Shown in pieces: positions 54,114 to 64,000 of a stretch of DNA of 64,000 nucleotides. This stretch comes from Antedon mediterranea (lineage: Eukaryota > Echinodermata > Crinoidea > Comatulida > Antedonidae): contig NC_092675.1 of NCBI RefSeq assembly GCF_964355755.1, positions 6,668,312-6,732,311 of the forward strand, in the 5' to 3' direction. The notes beneath the pieces were generated by a model that made no database searches, was not told where the DNA came from, and saw nothing but the letters and a program-made list of their open reading frames with translations. The position numbers and the translations under genes were made by a program. Position 1 is the stretch's first letter, and each line of letters starts with the position of its first letter.

Positions 54114-57100
54114 CTGCAAAACAAAAATATATTGCTATTAATTATTAAGTATTACAAAGAGAAAGGTAAATTTGAAAACAATAATCAAACAATACATTAC
54201 ATTTTTTACATTCATTTGTTGTGGTATATTCCTTCCATTACTCATATGAGTCTAATGTCTATGCACAGACATTTATTAAATTTGTTTTTTTTTTATTTTT
54301 CAAATGAGGTGGTTATTTAGAATACATGTAGTGTACTTATTCAACTGGCACTTATTCAAATGACGTGCTTATTCAAATGAGGTACTTATACAAATGTGGC
54401 ATTTATTATAATGTGGCACTATCAGGTGGTTATTCAAATGAGAAAGGCTATTCAAATGGAGCACTTATTATAATGTGGCAGTTATTCAAACCAGATGGTT
54501 ATTTAATAAGGTGGTAAATTGCCAATAGCACTTATTCTTATTCAAATAAAGTGGTTATTTGAGAAGTACTTATTCAAATGTAGCAATGATTAACTGCTAT
54601 TTTTCATTGCATTGAGGATAACTTAGCACAGTTTAACCTGGAATATTGCAATTGGCTGATGAAACAAATTATCAACATGTACAGCACCCACTAAAACGTG
54701 GTTCACACTAGCGACGCAATATAACGCAATCTGCGCAATGTAAGAAAATGCCCTTTTAATAATTGTGTTTTCCCACGCCTGCGTGAAGTTAAACCTGCGA
54801 TGTTTGCAGCACTATTGCATCATTGGTTCCCACTTTTACGCAATACAGCACTTTGCATCAATACGTTGCTGCATTGCGTTCTAGTGGGAACCACGCTTAA
54901 GTGTGACGTAAACTAAGGAATGCATGTATGTACAGTATTCCGATATCAAATAGCAATGTTAACAGTTGTATTGTATAAAGCCCATATGTTGTTTGTGAAT
55001 AAACAAAGATGTCAAACAACTAAGACAAACAATCACTGTACTACTTGAGGTGTCTATCAATTAGGTGAAATAATAAATTACAATTTAATTAATTGCATTA
55101 TGTATTAATTAGGATATGTGGCACACGTAAGTGGAATCAGAAATAAGTCACATAGGTAGATGTGTATAGACAGCCAAAAACAATGAAAGGCTAAACAAAT
55201 CTAATTTTTTTTAATGGAAAATAACAGTTGAAACAGTATTTAATTAAATTACTTTGGTGTTTTTTTCTATTTTTATAAAAATAAATGCAGGAATGTTAAC
55301 ATTTTGTGTCGTAAGTTGGTTAAAAAATGGTATAAATTGTGTACGATTTAAATTAAAAATGTTCTCATGGGTTGTTTTTGATAAAAATTAAGTATAATAG
55401 TTAATGAAATAGGTATGAAAATTCATTGAAATACAACAATAGAAATACCCTTTACTAAGGCGTAAACTTAAACTCACTGTTTTTGTACTTGTAGTCATTT
55501 CTTGTTAGTTAACTTTAAAAGCATTTTATCAAAACACTGATTGTAACAATAATAACAATAATTTAGATGTTCTACTTGTCCTTGTATATACTGCTCAAAT
55601 TAATGTACAGCGCTTTCGTCTTTTTTTGGATAAGCGCTTTATAAATCCAGTACAGTATAATCAATCAATCAATCAATCAATCGTTAGATTTATATAGCGC
55701 CATTCCAACATTCATTGCTCATGGCGCTGTAGAAAAAATCAGAAAAGGTGAGTTTTGAGTAGTGACTTAAAGTGACTCAATAACGATGTGTGTTTAATGT
55801 TCAAGGGTAGGTGGTTCCAGAGCCTAGGTCCAGCAACACTGAAAGTCCGATCTCCCCAACACTTTAGACTGAGATATCTCTGGAAGTAGACATGGACTAA
55901 TTTTTTCAGTATTTTAAATATTGGATTTAGTTTCAGTATTTGTGAAATTATCAATTTTGAAAATTCCAACTTACTGTATGTCTGATTTTGCTTGAGTGTG
56001 CCACAATTATAATAACCAGGTCAGATTATGAAGTATTATGCTAAAGTATACCGTAACTGAAATCAAAATATTGTAATATTGTCATAATTATTCCTTTGGC
56101 GCCATATAGATTAACACACTTGGATCTCAGAGTCAGGACTTCAATAATGATCACCATTGTTATAATAGGCCAAACATTTTCCAAGGTTTTCAGCAAGAAC
56201 ACTATAATAAGAATTTGGGAGATCTTGAGAACCTTTACATTATTTTACAGACAACCAGTACAATACTAAATTGCGTTTCTTTTTGATTTCCTGTCCAATC
56301 ACAGTGGTAAATTTTATACCAATTATTATTTACTCAAAATAATATTATAAATTATTGATTTATGAATCAGAATCCTAAAAATAAAAATTAATAAACTAAT
56401 AAAGCTATTGTATATTACACAAAGATGCTTTCATCACTTAAAATACATACTTTTAATAGCGCAATTGTTGTTTTATTGATTTTTATATACTGTATCATTC
56501 TTGAGAGTTTAAGGATAATTATCATTATTGTTTGGTTTTGCATGCAATTTATATGCAAATTTCAGGTCTATAATGAAGTTATATACTATGCAGTATCTCT
56601 TACGATAATAATACGGAACTTACGAAAGCATGATGCAGCATTTTTTTTAGATGTAACATACTGTGAAAATACTAATTTTTCTATCGCGAGACGAGATTCA
56701 TTGTTGCCTGGTGGACTTGGCTTTCGTATGCATTGATACAGGGATCGGCATCTAAGCCTGTCATGGTTGACTGACTTCCGTGTCTTACTACTATGTGTCT
56801 ACCTCGAAAGCTAGCTCCCTATAATACATGTTGACATTCCAACAATGTAAAAAATAAGTACATGAAAAATGTGACTAAAGGTCATTATTCTGGTTAATGC
56901 GAAACCTACAATGAAACATTATCAAATGTTGTTATTTCTGCATTTAAAAGATTGTTTCAATACATTTTTTAGAATGTTACATTTGTATTTTACTGTAATG
57001 TATTAATAATAAGAATAATAATGTTTAATTAAATATATGCCAAATGCACAGCGCCTCTAAGCACTGAAAAATCAACAGAAAAAAATTAAAGAGCAAAAGA

Positions 57101-60100
57101 TTAATGATGAAAGTGCAAATTAAAAAGGTGGGATTTGAGGAGTTGTTTGAATGTCAATTCAGCTTTCCTGATGAGTTTAAAAGAGCGTTCTAAAGAACAG
57201 CAGGGTTGGAGCTTTTATTGTCTTTTAAATTCACAACAGTCAGTTAATGGGTTATAAAACAAATAAGAAATCATTTCTATTTATGGACTGGATTAAATAT
57301 TTTCATCTGTTAATATGTAATAGTCTAACATAAGGAAAATATTCTATACTTATATAACTATAACAATCGGTATTTAAACAAACTATTAGGGTGTATTTGA
57401 TGTAAAGGTACGAATACACAATAGATGTTTCATATTATTTTAATATTTTGATAAAAATGAAATGAGTTGAAAGATGGAGCACTAAAGTAGAAATTATAGT
57501 CATTTTTTTTTCTCAAATTGTCCTAATTTTATTAGAACTATATTATGATTTTTTGTTAAAATATTGGACAATAAATTGAACCAGTTGGCCAATAATTATC
57601 ATTATTATTAGGATTATATTACATATTATTGGATGTCAAACCAATCAAGTATAAGAACGAGCTAAATTGGTTCTGCATCATTGATTTTTAAAGAGTTGGA
57701 TTTCTATTGGAAAATTGCAATTAAAAATCCAATCATAAGGTTAGAGGTTGATTTGTCATTGTTCGAGAATCTTTTGTGAGAAAAATAATAAAAATATGGT
57801 AGCGTAATACACACAAGTGTCAATTAGATTTTGAATTGTGTTATTTTAACACTAAGTTTTCGAGAATGTTGCTTAGGAATAAAACTTGATTTTTTTCCAC
57901 GGTTAACTTTTGTCAGTGTGGATTGAGGATTAGATGATCAATTGTTGCATGGCAACAATAATGATGTACACAATTGAGTGTAACATGAGTATGTTTATCT
58001 TTGAGCAACTATGAAAAGACAATTTACATTGACCTTTTCCACTAAGGTATAATAATATGCTTTGACTTTTCCTGTCCTAACAAAATAGAAACAAAAATTT
58101 TTTGTCACATAAAGTTTGATAATGTAGACAGAGCTTTAATCTTTGAGAATTTCGGAGTAAAACTATGGACAGTGGTGCTGAAAGAAGTCTTCTAAAGTAA
58201 AGTATTTAAACTTTCATTTATGCCTGTAGAATGGAAGTGGTCACGTTTTGGTACAAGAGTTATACACCACTCAACAGTGATGTCATTTTACAGAAAATAC
58301 TAGAATACAAATAATGAATATTTATGAGCGTGATGGCACAAACAAGGCAATCTAACAACAGGACAATGAGCTTGCTTTGACAAGATAGGAACTCGTAACC
58401 GTCCTTTGATCTTATGTCTGGCTTCGACAAAAACCAACAGTGCTGTACTATGTACATATTCTCCACGGCGCTCAGTTAAGAGGCGTGTAACTGATCGTGT
58501 CGAGGTCACAGATAAACCTTTTGATTTCCGGAGCTCAGCATCATATTGCTAGATTGCCTGGATGTAAATTTTGTCATCAGGTGACAGAAAAATACATTTT
58601 CATCCATTACCTAAAATTATCTATTTCGTTGTGACATGAACATAAACCATTTATTTTATAACACACCTTTAAATAAGAAGAGGCTAGACCAAGGCCGGCC
58701 TAAACCATCCGAAAAGACACTGCTCTAATATAAGATGGGGAGTATAAAAATTATAGATGGTGTACACTAAAGGTTGATTGAATGTGAAACATCAGCCTAA
58801 CCTTGGTTCGTGTGTGTAGTTGCTCTCTGTATAACAAAATCAAACATGCAAAACGAAATTGCAGTACTTGATAAACAAAATCTATTCTAGTCTATTTTAT
58901 ATACTACTACTTTATGTGAGATGCTCTTTCAACCAATTGTTAGACAGTGCATGAGCCATAAGATAAAATGTTATACCTTTCATAGATCATTGAATAATGT
59001 GCAAGAAACACTGTATACACAATGGGGATAAAGTGATTGGATATATATCTTAAATATCTTAACATAAATGTATTATATAAATTATAACAATATTGATGAT
59101 TTGTAACATTTTTTTTACATAAATGACCGTAATACCATTTGTATAGCTTCTAACATAATTAAAAATAACTCATTGTTAATTATACGGGGTAGTGCTGAAT
59201 AAATAAGGATTTCAAAGAATAATGGAAGGCTAATGTATTGAAATAATTTTGAGAAAAACTGACTTACTGTAAGTGAGAGAAAGACAACCTCAATTTGTTG
59301 CAGTGGAGATTAAGAGAGATCTATTCTGATGTATTGATATTGAATCGTACTCCTTATCTAGCAGGAGATGGGGAGGGGGTGGTGGGCAGGAGAGGGTGGT
59401 TGAGGAAGCACTATGGTTGTGCACTCACATATTTTACAGGCAAAATGAAAAATGTGGGTTGTTTGGGCTCAAGAACAAAACTGTTTTTAAAGCCATCTAT
59501 AAAATCTAATCTACAAAATAGAGAAACTTCAAAAAACAATTGGAATAAACTTAAGTAAGTAGTAAGTATAACCCTTCTTAAGGAGACCTTTGGGACTCGT
59601 GAAATGATTCCCTTAACAGTGGTGTATAGGGTTGGCTGTTAGTGCTAACACATATATTTTTCTCGTTTGTTTCACAGGAAAGTGTCCTCTTAATAGGGGT
59701 GTCCCAAGGTTATTTTGTATAGACAGCTAAATGTGGGTCAACAATTCAAATCCTTATACTCAACATATTAGAACGTTTTCCGTTTTTATTTTTTCTACCG
59801 GGTAGCCTCTTCAGTTTAAGACCCAGTGTATATATATAATGAGTTTGTGACAGTTGCTGTGTGTGAACTAGTATACTGGGGTAACCCCATACTCGTCTCG
59901 AAAGATGTATTAGGTTCTTTAAAGTGCACATGAGCCAGATGTGTATACTGGACCCACGGTTTACAGTCCTTATCCGAGAAGACTTGTTCTACCACCAGAA
60001 CCATGGAGCGAGTGAACCTCGAACCTTTGTCGATGTTATGGTTATGAATTATGGTTCCAGTGTCTTAACCGCTTGGCCACTCACTAGCTCCTTTATATAT

Positions 60101-63100
60101 CATCATAAGCAAACGCCTTGAGAAATAAATTGGAAACACAATATACAGTATACATACAAGATTGTCATTCATGCTAAAAATTCTCTTGTGAAGAAAGGAA
60201 ATAGATTGCATTAGCATGTTGAGTAATTAATAACAGCACCTGGAAATTGTAGGTTAGCATCTTAAAATAATTGTTATTCACGATTTGTAATAAATGAATT
60301 ATGTCATACAGCCAATGTTTTCCTAAAACTAATCAAATTTAAGTCAGAAGACGTTGGATAATAAAGTGAAGGTTCTGGAAGGTAATTTTGACACCTTGGG
60401 CGTAACATATATTAATTTCACAATGTCAATACCTATTGAATTACGTCTATCTAGTCTATAATAAATTAACTGTACAAAATATCAATTTGGAATAAATACA
60501 TACAAAAATGATTAAAATATGAAAATAATTATCTAATCACATTGAACATACCAGAGTATGAACTAAGTAACCCTATTGGTCTATCGGACTTTGAATATGT
60601 TATTTTGTAGTTTTAATAAAATTAATAATAATAGTTCATTCTAAGCACTGAACATTATTACCCCAGTCATTTTTTTTTGGGATCAAACACGTATGGAAAC
60701 ATACTCCCATAATGCAACTAGTAATCAGCTCAAAGTTGTGTCTTGATCTAACCGGGTACCTATTTATACACCTGGGTGGAGAGAGGCAAACGTAAGTAAA
60801 GTATCTTGACTAAGGATACAAGCAATGCAGCAAGAGTTGGATTCGAACCTCGGTCTTACGATCAGTAGTCCAACGTCCAACACCCTGCGCCACACGAAGT
60901 TAATCAATTCCGTAGAAAAAACTTTACAAATACTGTTTTCACTTATAAAATGACCAGCCAAATAGCAGCCAATTTGCCCATTTTATGCTTTAAATTAGTT
61001 TTTTCAGGTAAATACATTTTTTTTCGATCCAATTTTGGTCAAAGTGGATAACTATTATGTTACATGAAATGGCATATTCAAGAAAAATTTTGTTAAGAAT
61101 AATTTTTTCAGGGGGACAATACATCTTTAAGCATTACATTAAAAAAAAAATTGCATAAATGAGTAAACTTTCTATAGCACCCTCTATTCTGTATCTTAGA
61201 TTTAATTAGTAATTTAATTTTAGCAAGACTAAATTCATTAACACAAAATAACCCAAACAGAATGAAACAAATCTGAACTGTTCCTTAAACTGATACTTGG
61301 GCAACATACAATTTTTTAAGCCTAATTGAAAATATCGAGGAAAACTATAGAGATAAAACACTACATCCTACTGATGTCTGTAGGCAGGTGAAGAGGAAGA
61401 TAAAATGTGTATCAATCAATCAAAAATTGTAACTCTTCTAGGGATTAACAACATACAACATTACACTACAAAATGAGGCATGAATTGAAAAATATATGGT
61501 GCCGTTTTATACAGCATTGATGTTGAATTTGTCAAAATATATGTATCAATTTTGTTGTATTGTTATGTATATATAGAATAAATTTTAAACCGCCCGGTAA
61601 TACACTAATATTAACACTTTCACTGCCAAAGACGGAAATATCCGTCTTTCGATGCCCAGCGCCAGACCGCCAAAGACGGAAATTTCCGTCTTTGGCTTTT
61701 TATTGCACAATTTGTTAGATCAGGTATATATGGACCGCATGTAGAAATTTCAACATCCAAATTGATCTGGACCGCAAATATTTTGATACTTTATTAACCC
61801 CTAGTGCCATTGACCCAGCTGGCCTACATCGCGTCCTATCCGTAAACAACATAATGTGCTTACTGCAGACGAAGCAATTGCAGAAATATTTGCCGACTCT
61901 GACTCTGAAAATGAGTATATTATCCCCAGATGATGAAGGTATATTTGTACCTAAATCTGGTTTATAAAATGTAATAAATTTTTTAACTTTTGGTATTTGT
62001 TATTTCATTTTTTGTTCATTTTTTTTTATAATGTGTACAGTGCGACCAATGTAGGTATTTTCTTGTAGGATAAATGAAATGTATATACATAATATTGTTA
62101 ACTGTAGTTAAATATGATTTATACTGTACCTTGTGAACCCATTCATATTCTCCAAACTTTGAATCAAACGTTCCCTTCTGTAACGACCGTAACTTTAGAG
62201 TGAACTTCGGTCCCAGTTGTTGAAGACCTACCTTTTTCCCATCTTTGAAAATGTACCTAAAATAAAAATTTAATCTTAAGACTTTGGATTTAAAATATGG
62301 TGGTTGTACCCATCTACCAATTACAGATTCTGGGTCCAAATCTCTTATCAGATCAGAAGTTTTTTGCTCTATAAAACAACTCAACTCCTAAAGAAGCTAA
62401 AGTAAAGTTTAAAAAAAAAGTATGGTACAACATGTGTTTATAAAATAGAAATAAAGTAAAGTTGACAATGTCTCAACGTTTCTGTTGATATGCAGCTAAA
62501 ACAGTCTTCTGAAGTTTAAAGCTCTGTCTACATTATCAAACTTTATGTGACAACAAAATGTGATGTGTCTATACATGGACATGATGATGTCACTACCATA
62601 TTTGGGCACATCAAACTTTTTTTGTCAAACTAGTGTGATAGTGTAGACAGAATTTTAAAGTAGATTGCTGTCAATTGTCTTTCAAAAAATTACAATATAA
62701 AATATAATTTGAAATAATTTGTTATACTTATTTTACAACATACCTATGATGTCTAAAGAAAATAAAATCACGTTGATTGTGAAAAGTGACTACTCGGCGT
62801 CCAACAAAGTCGGGATCGTGTGAAAACAACGATGCTATAAGCCTACCAACAGTGTGTCCTAGTCGTGTGTTAAAATTGTTCAATACCAGCTCAGGTTTGT
62901 GTTCAGTTGGTGTGCTAGAATTCTAAAACAAAAATCATAACTTTGCTACTAAATACTGTAAATAAAATCATAAATTAAAAATTCAAGTTCGGCCTTTCCC
63001 TATCATTTTTACACATTTAATCTTTAAATAATCTTTATATTTATTTATGATTAACCAATTATTAACTACATTAACCAATATGTTTGTTGTCGTGTTTGTG

Positions 63101-63299
63101 TGTCTTACATGCAAAATACTGGGACAACCTTTCCAATGCGACGTATATCGAACTACTGAATTTACTGATTTTTTTGCTAGTTTATTTATTACTGAATTAT
63201 ATAATGATTTGTTTACCTTAATTTCTTTTCTTAGTTTAAGATTTGTTAATTTAAAATGTGCAGTAGGGCCATCTGGAAGATGACATAATAAAAGTCCAG
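54072..63299 (-). CDS. RPF1: RPF1, ribosome production factor 1 (Brix domain; 5' partial)
   Basis: Four - strand exons are seen: 63217-63299, 62744-62922, 62130-62256 and 54072-54113 (stop TAG), giving the last 142 or so residues. Read in order: [110 protein letters not shown]. This is the conserved C-terminal half of RPF1. RPF1 is a nucleolar Brix-family factor needed for pre-rRNA processing and assembly of the large ribosomal subunit (family knowledge). Splice sites and phases agree at all three joints (0, 2, 0). The upstream exons, roughly the first 200 residues by comparison with the family, lie beyond the right edge. The last intron is 8 kb, repeat-rich, and isolates a 13-residue terminal exon. 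Confidence 0.9.
54321..54590 (+). repeat. TTATTCAAATG-type repeat block, right copy
   Basis: Its first 178 bases repeat 53364-53545; then further CTTATTCAAATG-like units follow. The two blocks flank the RPF1 terminal exon. Confidence 0.8.
54690..54901. mobile_element. MITE-like element, family M2, long subtype
   Basis: Ends ACGTGGTTCACACTAGCGAC and CTAGTGGGAACCACGCTTAA. The centre shares blocks with 34854-35050 in inverse orientation. Confidence 0.75.
55605..55970 (-). pseudogene. Non-LTR retrotransposon 3' fragment (- strand)
   Basis: On the - strand: [32 protein letters not shown], the same C-terminal tail as the element at 17484-18990. It is followed by CGCTATATAAATCTAACG and a GATT tail (55660-55682 read on +: AATC repeats). 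Confidence 0.75.
58104..58138. mobile_element. MITE-like element, family M1, right-end fragment
   Basis: GTCACATAAAGTTTGATAAT followed by GTAGACAGAGCTTTAA; the left part is missing. Confidence 0.6.
58345..58561. mobile_element. MITE-like element, family M3, copy b
   Basis: Ends AAGGCAATCTAACAACAGGA and TGCTAGATTGCCTGG. Inner CCTTTTGATTTCCGGAGCTC lies in inverse orientation to copy a at 38826. The left flank (58306-58335) is a hairpin-element end. Confidence 0.7.
59815..60085 (-). mobile_element. tRNA-related SINE-like element
   Basis: It contains TTCTTTAAAGTGCACATGAG, GTGAACCTCGAACCTTTG and TTAACCGCTTGGCCACTCAC; on the - strand the last part resembles a tRNA-type head. The pattern is known from invertebrate SINEs; the family is not named. 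Confidence 0.5.
60725..60900 (-). mobile_element. tRNA-derived SINE
   Basis: On the - strand: GGCGCAGGGTGTTGGACGTT, then GACCGAGGTTCGAATCC, A-box and B-box-like. The body has CCTTAGTCAAGATACTTTAC and a tail near CACCCAGGTGTATAAATAGG. Confidence 0.65.
60980..61130. mobile_element. T1-type element, right part
   Basis: TTCAGGTAAATACATTTTTT, GGATAACTATTATGTTACAT and the end GGGACAATACATCTTTAA (61113-61130). The left end may be displaced by the neighbouring SINE. Confidence 0.55.
61611..61940 (+). pseudogene. Truncated piggyBac-like transposon end with transposase N-terminal trace
   Basis: It starts at TTAA followed by CACTTTCACTGCC. Two 22-bp palindromes follow, centred on GACGGAAATATCCGTC (61628-61649) and GACGGAAATTTCCGTC (61672-61693). 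Near 61858-61920 the + strand reads [20 protein letters not shown], like the acidic N-terminus of piggyBac-type transposases, then a stop/frameshift. No matching right end is seen, so it is a relic. Confidence 0.6.
62130..62256 (-). CDS. RPF1: RPF1 exon: Brix core
   Basis: [42 protein letters not shown]. Acceptor TATTTTAG and donor AAG|GTACAG on the - strand. Confidence 0.9.
62257..62743 (-). other. RPF1 intron
   Basis: 487 bp, holding M1 copy h (62517-62657); otherwise nothing. Confidence 0.6.
62517..62657. mobile_element. MITE-like element, family M1, copy h
   Basis: Ends AAAGCTCTGTCTACATTATC and GATAGTGTAGACAGAATTTT; inner GGACATGATGATGTCACTAC. Confidence 0.8.
62744..62922 (-). CDS. RPF1: RPF1 exon: Brix domain, middle
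   Basis: [55 protein letters not shown]. Acceptor GTTTTAG and donor AG|GTATGT on the - strand. Confidence 0.9.
63217..63299 (-). CDS. RPF1: RPF1 exon: Brix domain, first visible
   Basis: [27 protein letters not shown]. Acceptor CTTTTAG and donor AAG|GTAAAC on the - strand; enters in phase 1. Confidence 0.85.
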
Positions 63300-64000
63300 C
63301 TAAAAGTGTGTGTTAAGTGTTATAGTAATAACATAAAAATATATTTAAGAACTATTGATGCAAACCAAGTGTGTGCAGACTTGGAAGGGAAAATACCACA
63401 GTACAGTATATGTATGCTCAGGATTTAGAATGAGTGGTATATTGGTTAAGCTGCGATTTAAAGGATAAATTGGGTGGGGTTTATAAAGAATTCTAAAATA
63501 TCAACAACAGGAAAATGATGATGTACACATGAAGAAAAACTTTTGTAAACTGTTCTTCTTAGAATTAAATTTTGGCAATTAAAAATAAATCCCCCCAAAA
63601 ATGTTAGGGATATTCTGTATCCAGATTCAACACCACTCCTGAAGGTACAAAACATCTGCACATGCTAAGAAACCAGAGCTTTGGTAGTAGTAATGTTGGT
63701 TTAGTCCAGATCGCTATGTATTTTCGTGTGCAGATCATGGGGAAAGTGTAAACATTGTGTTTTATGAATATTTTAATCATGCTGGTTAAAAAAAACAAAA
63801 ATGTTGTCAAATTTATAAAAATCATCTTTGACCTCCGACCTCAATTTGAATGTTTTGACCCACTGTTGCTGTTTCCACAAATAATACATATATTTTCTTG
63901 ATAAATCATTAAATATTTATGAATGTGGATGGTGGTCAAAATAAGTCTAGAAATAGACATAAGCAGAGACCACCATTAAAAAAATAGAAAAAACATTATT
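63300..64000 (-). other. Left part of the next RPF1 intron
   Basis: I looked on the - strand for the preceding Brix exon and did not find it; nothing else recognised. Confidence 0.5.

Larger units (their letters stand above)
54114..62129 (-). other. RPF1 last intron, 8 kb
   Basis: It contains M1, M2, M3 and T1 elements, two tRNA-type SINE pieces, a retrotransposon tail and a piggyBac-like end (each listed separately). 57045-57215 may be another retroelement tail (CAGCGCCTCTAAGC, GGTGGGATTTGAGGAG). The remaining stretches are AT-rich with nothing recognised. Confidence 0.6.

Noticed and set aside
53994-54320. A + strand exon starting ATGGCAGCTACG with acceptor and donor-like borders
   Set aside because: The - strand of the same bases encodes the conserved RPF1 C-terminus [13 protein letters not shown] with stop and acceptor, which fits the upstream exons.
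53364-54498. Long terminal repeats of a small LTR element
   Set aside because: The repeats are made of short CTTATTCAAATG units, lack TG/CA ends, and the DNA between them holds the RPF1 exon and an M1 element, not retroviral-type genes.
58260-58509. Overlapping - strand frames as small proteins
   Set aside because: They lie in the M3 element and have no other support.

Overview
The window looks like nuclear DNA of a marine invertebrate, most likely an echinoderm or another deuterostome. The grounds are: split genes with GT-AG introns, AT-rich intergenic DNA, many short inverted-repeat elements, tRNA-derived SINEs, non-LTR retrotransposon fragments, a very frequent TAGGCCTA octamer, and multi-domain C-type lectin genes in tandem. 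The species is inferred, not proven. There is no operon, CRISPR array or prokaryotic signal.

Layout. (1) 1-2145: two foldback (inverted-repeat) elements and no recognisable gene. (2) 2146-13165, + strand: C-type lectin gene A, lacking its 5' end in this window. (3) 14995-30806, + strand: C-type lectin gene B, a tandem paralogue that appears complete (13 coding exons, about 766 residues). Both encode five C-type lectin domains (CTLDs), each split over two exons, followed by one six-cysteine PAN/apple-like domain; every internal coding intron is phase 1. (4) 32505-43939, + strand: an alpha-arrestin (arrestin-domain-containing) gene of seven coding exons, about 654 residues, with a long serine-rich C-tail that has no PPxY motif. 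(5) 43940-54071: intergenic, repeat-rich. (6) 54072-63299, - strand: the last four coding exons of RPF1 (ribosome production factor 1, Brix domain). An 8-kb intron isolates a 42-nt terminal exon, and the 5' part of the gene lies beyond the right edge.

The two lectin genes are probably secreted or surface glycan/ligand-binding proteins. Only CTLD1 keeps the EPN calcium/mannose-type signature. CTLD2 has lost its inner disulfide pair in both copies, and CTLD4 has gained a cysteine pair. Divergence between copies is uneven: CTLD3, CTLD4 and PAN are nearly the same, whereas CTLD1 and CTLD2 differ strongly.

The introns of the lectin genes hold three unrelated large tandem arrays: a 47-bp satellite that flips orientation midway (intron after A exon 1), a 24-bp minisatellite split by a retrotransposon insertion (intron after B CTLD2 first exon), and a 10-bp minisatellite (intron after B CTLD3 first exon). 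Several families of short inverted-repeat elements recur through the window, including nested insertions that give relative insertion order. The long open frames within the arrays are by-products of the repeat units, not genes.
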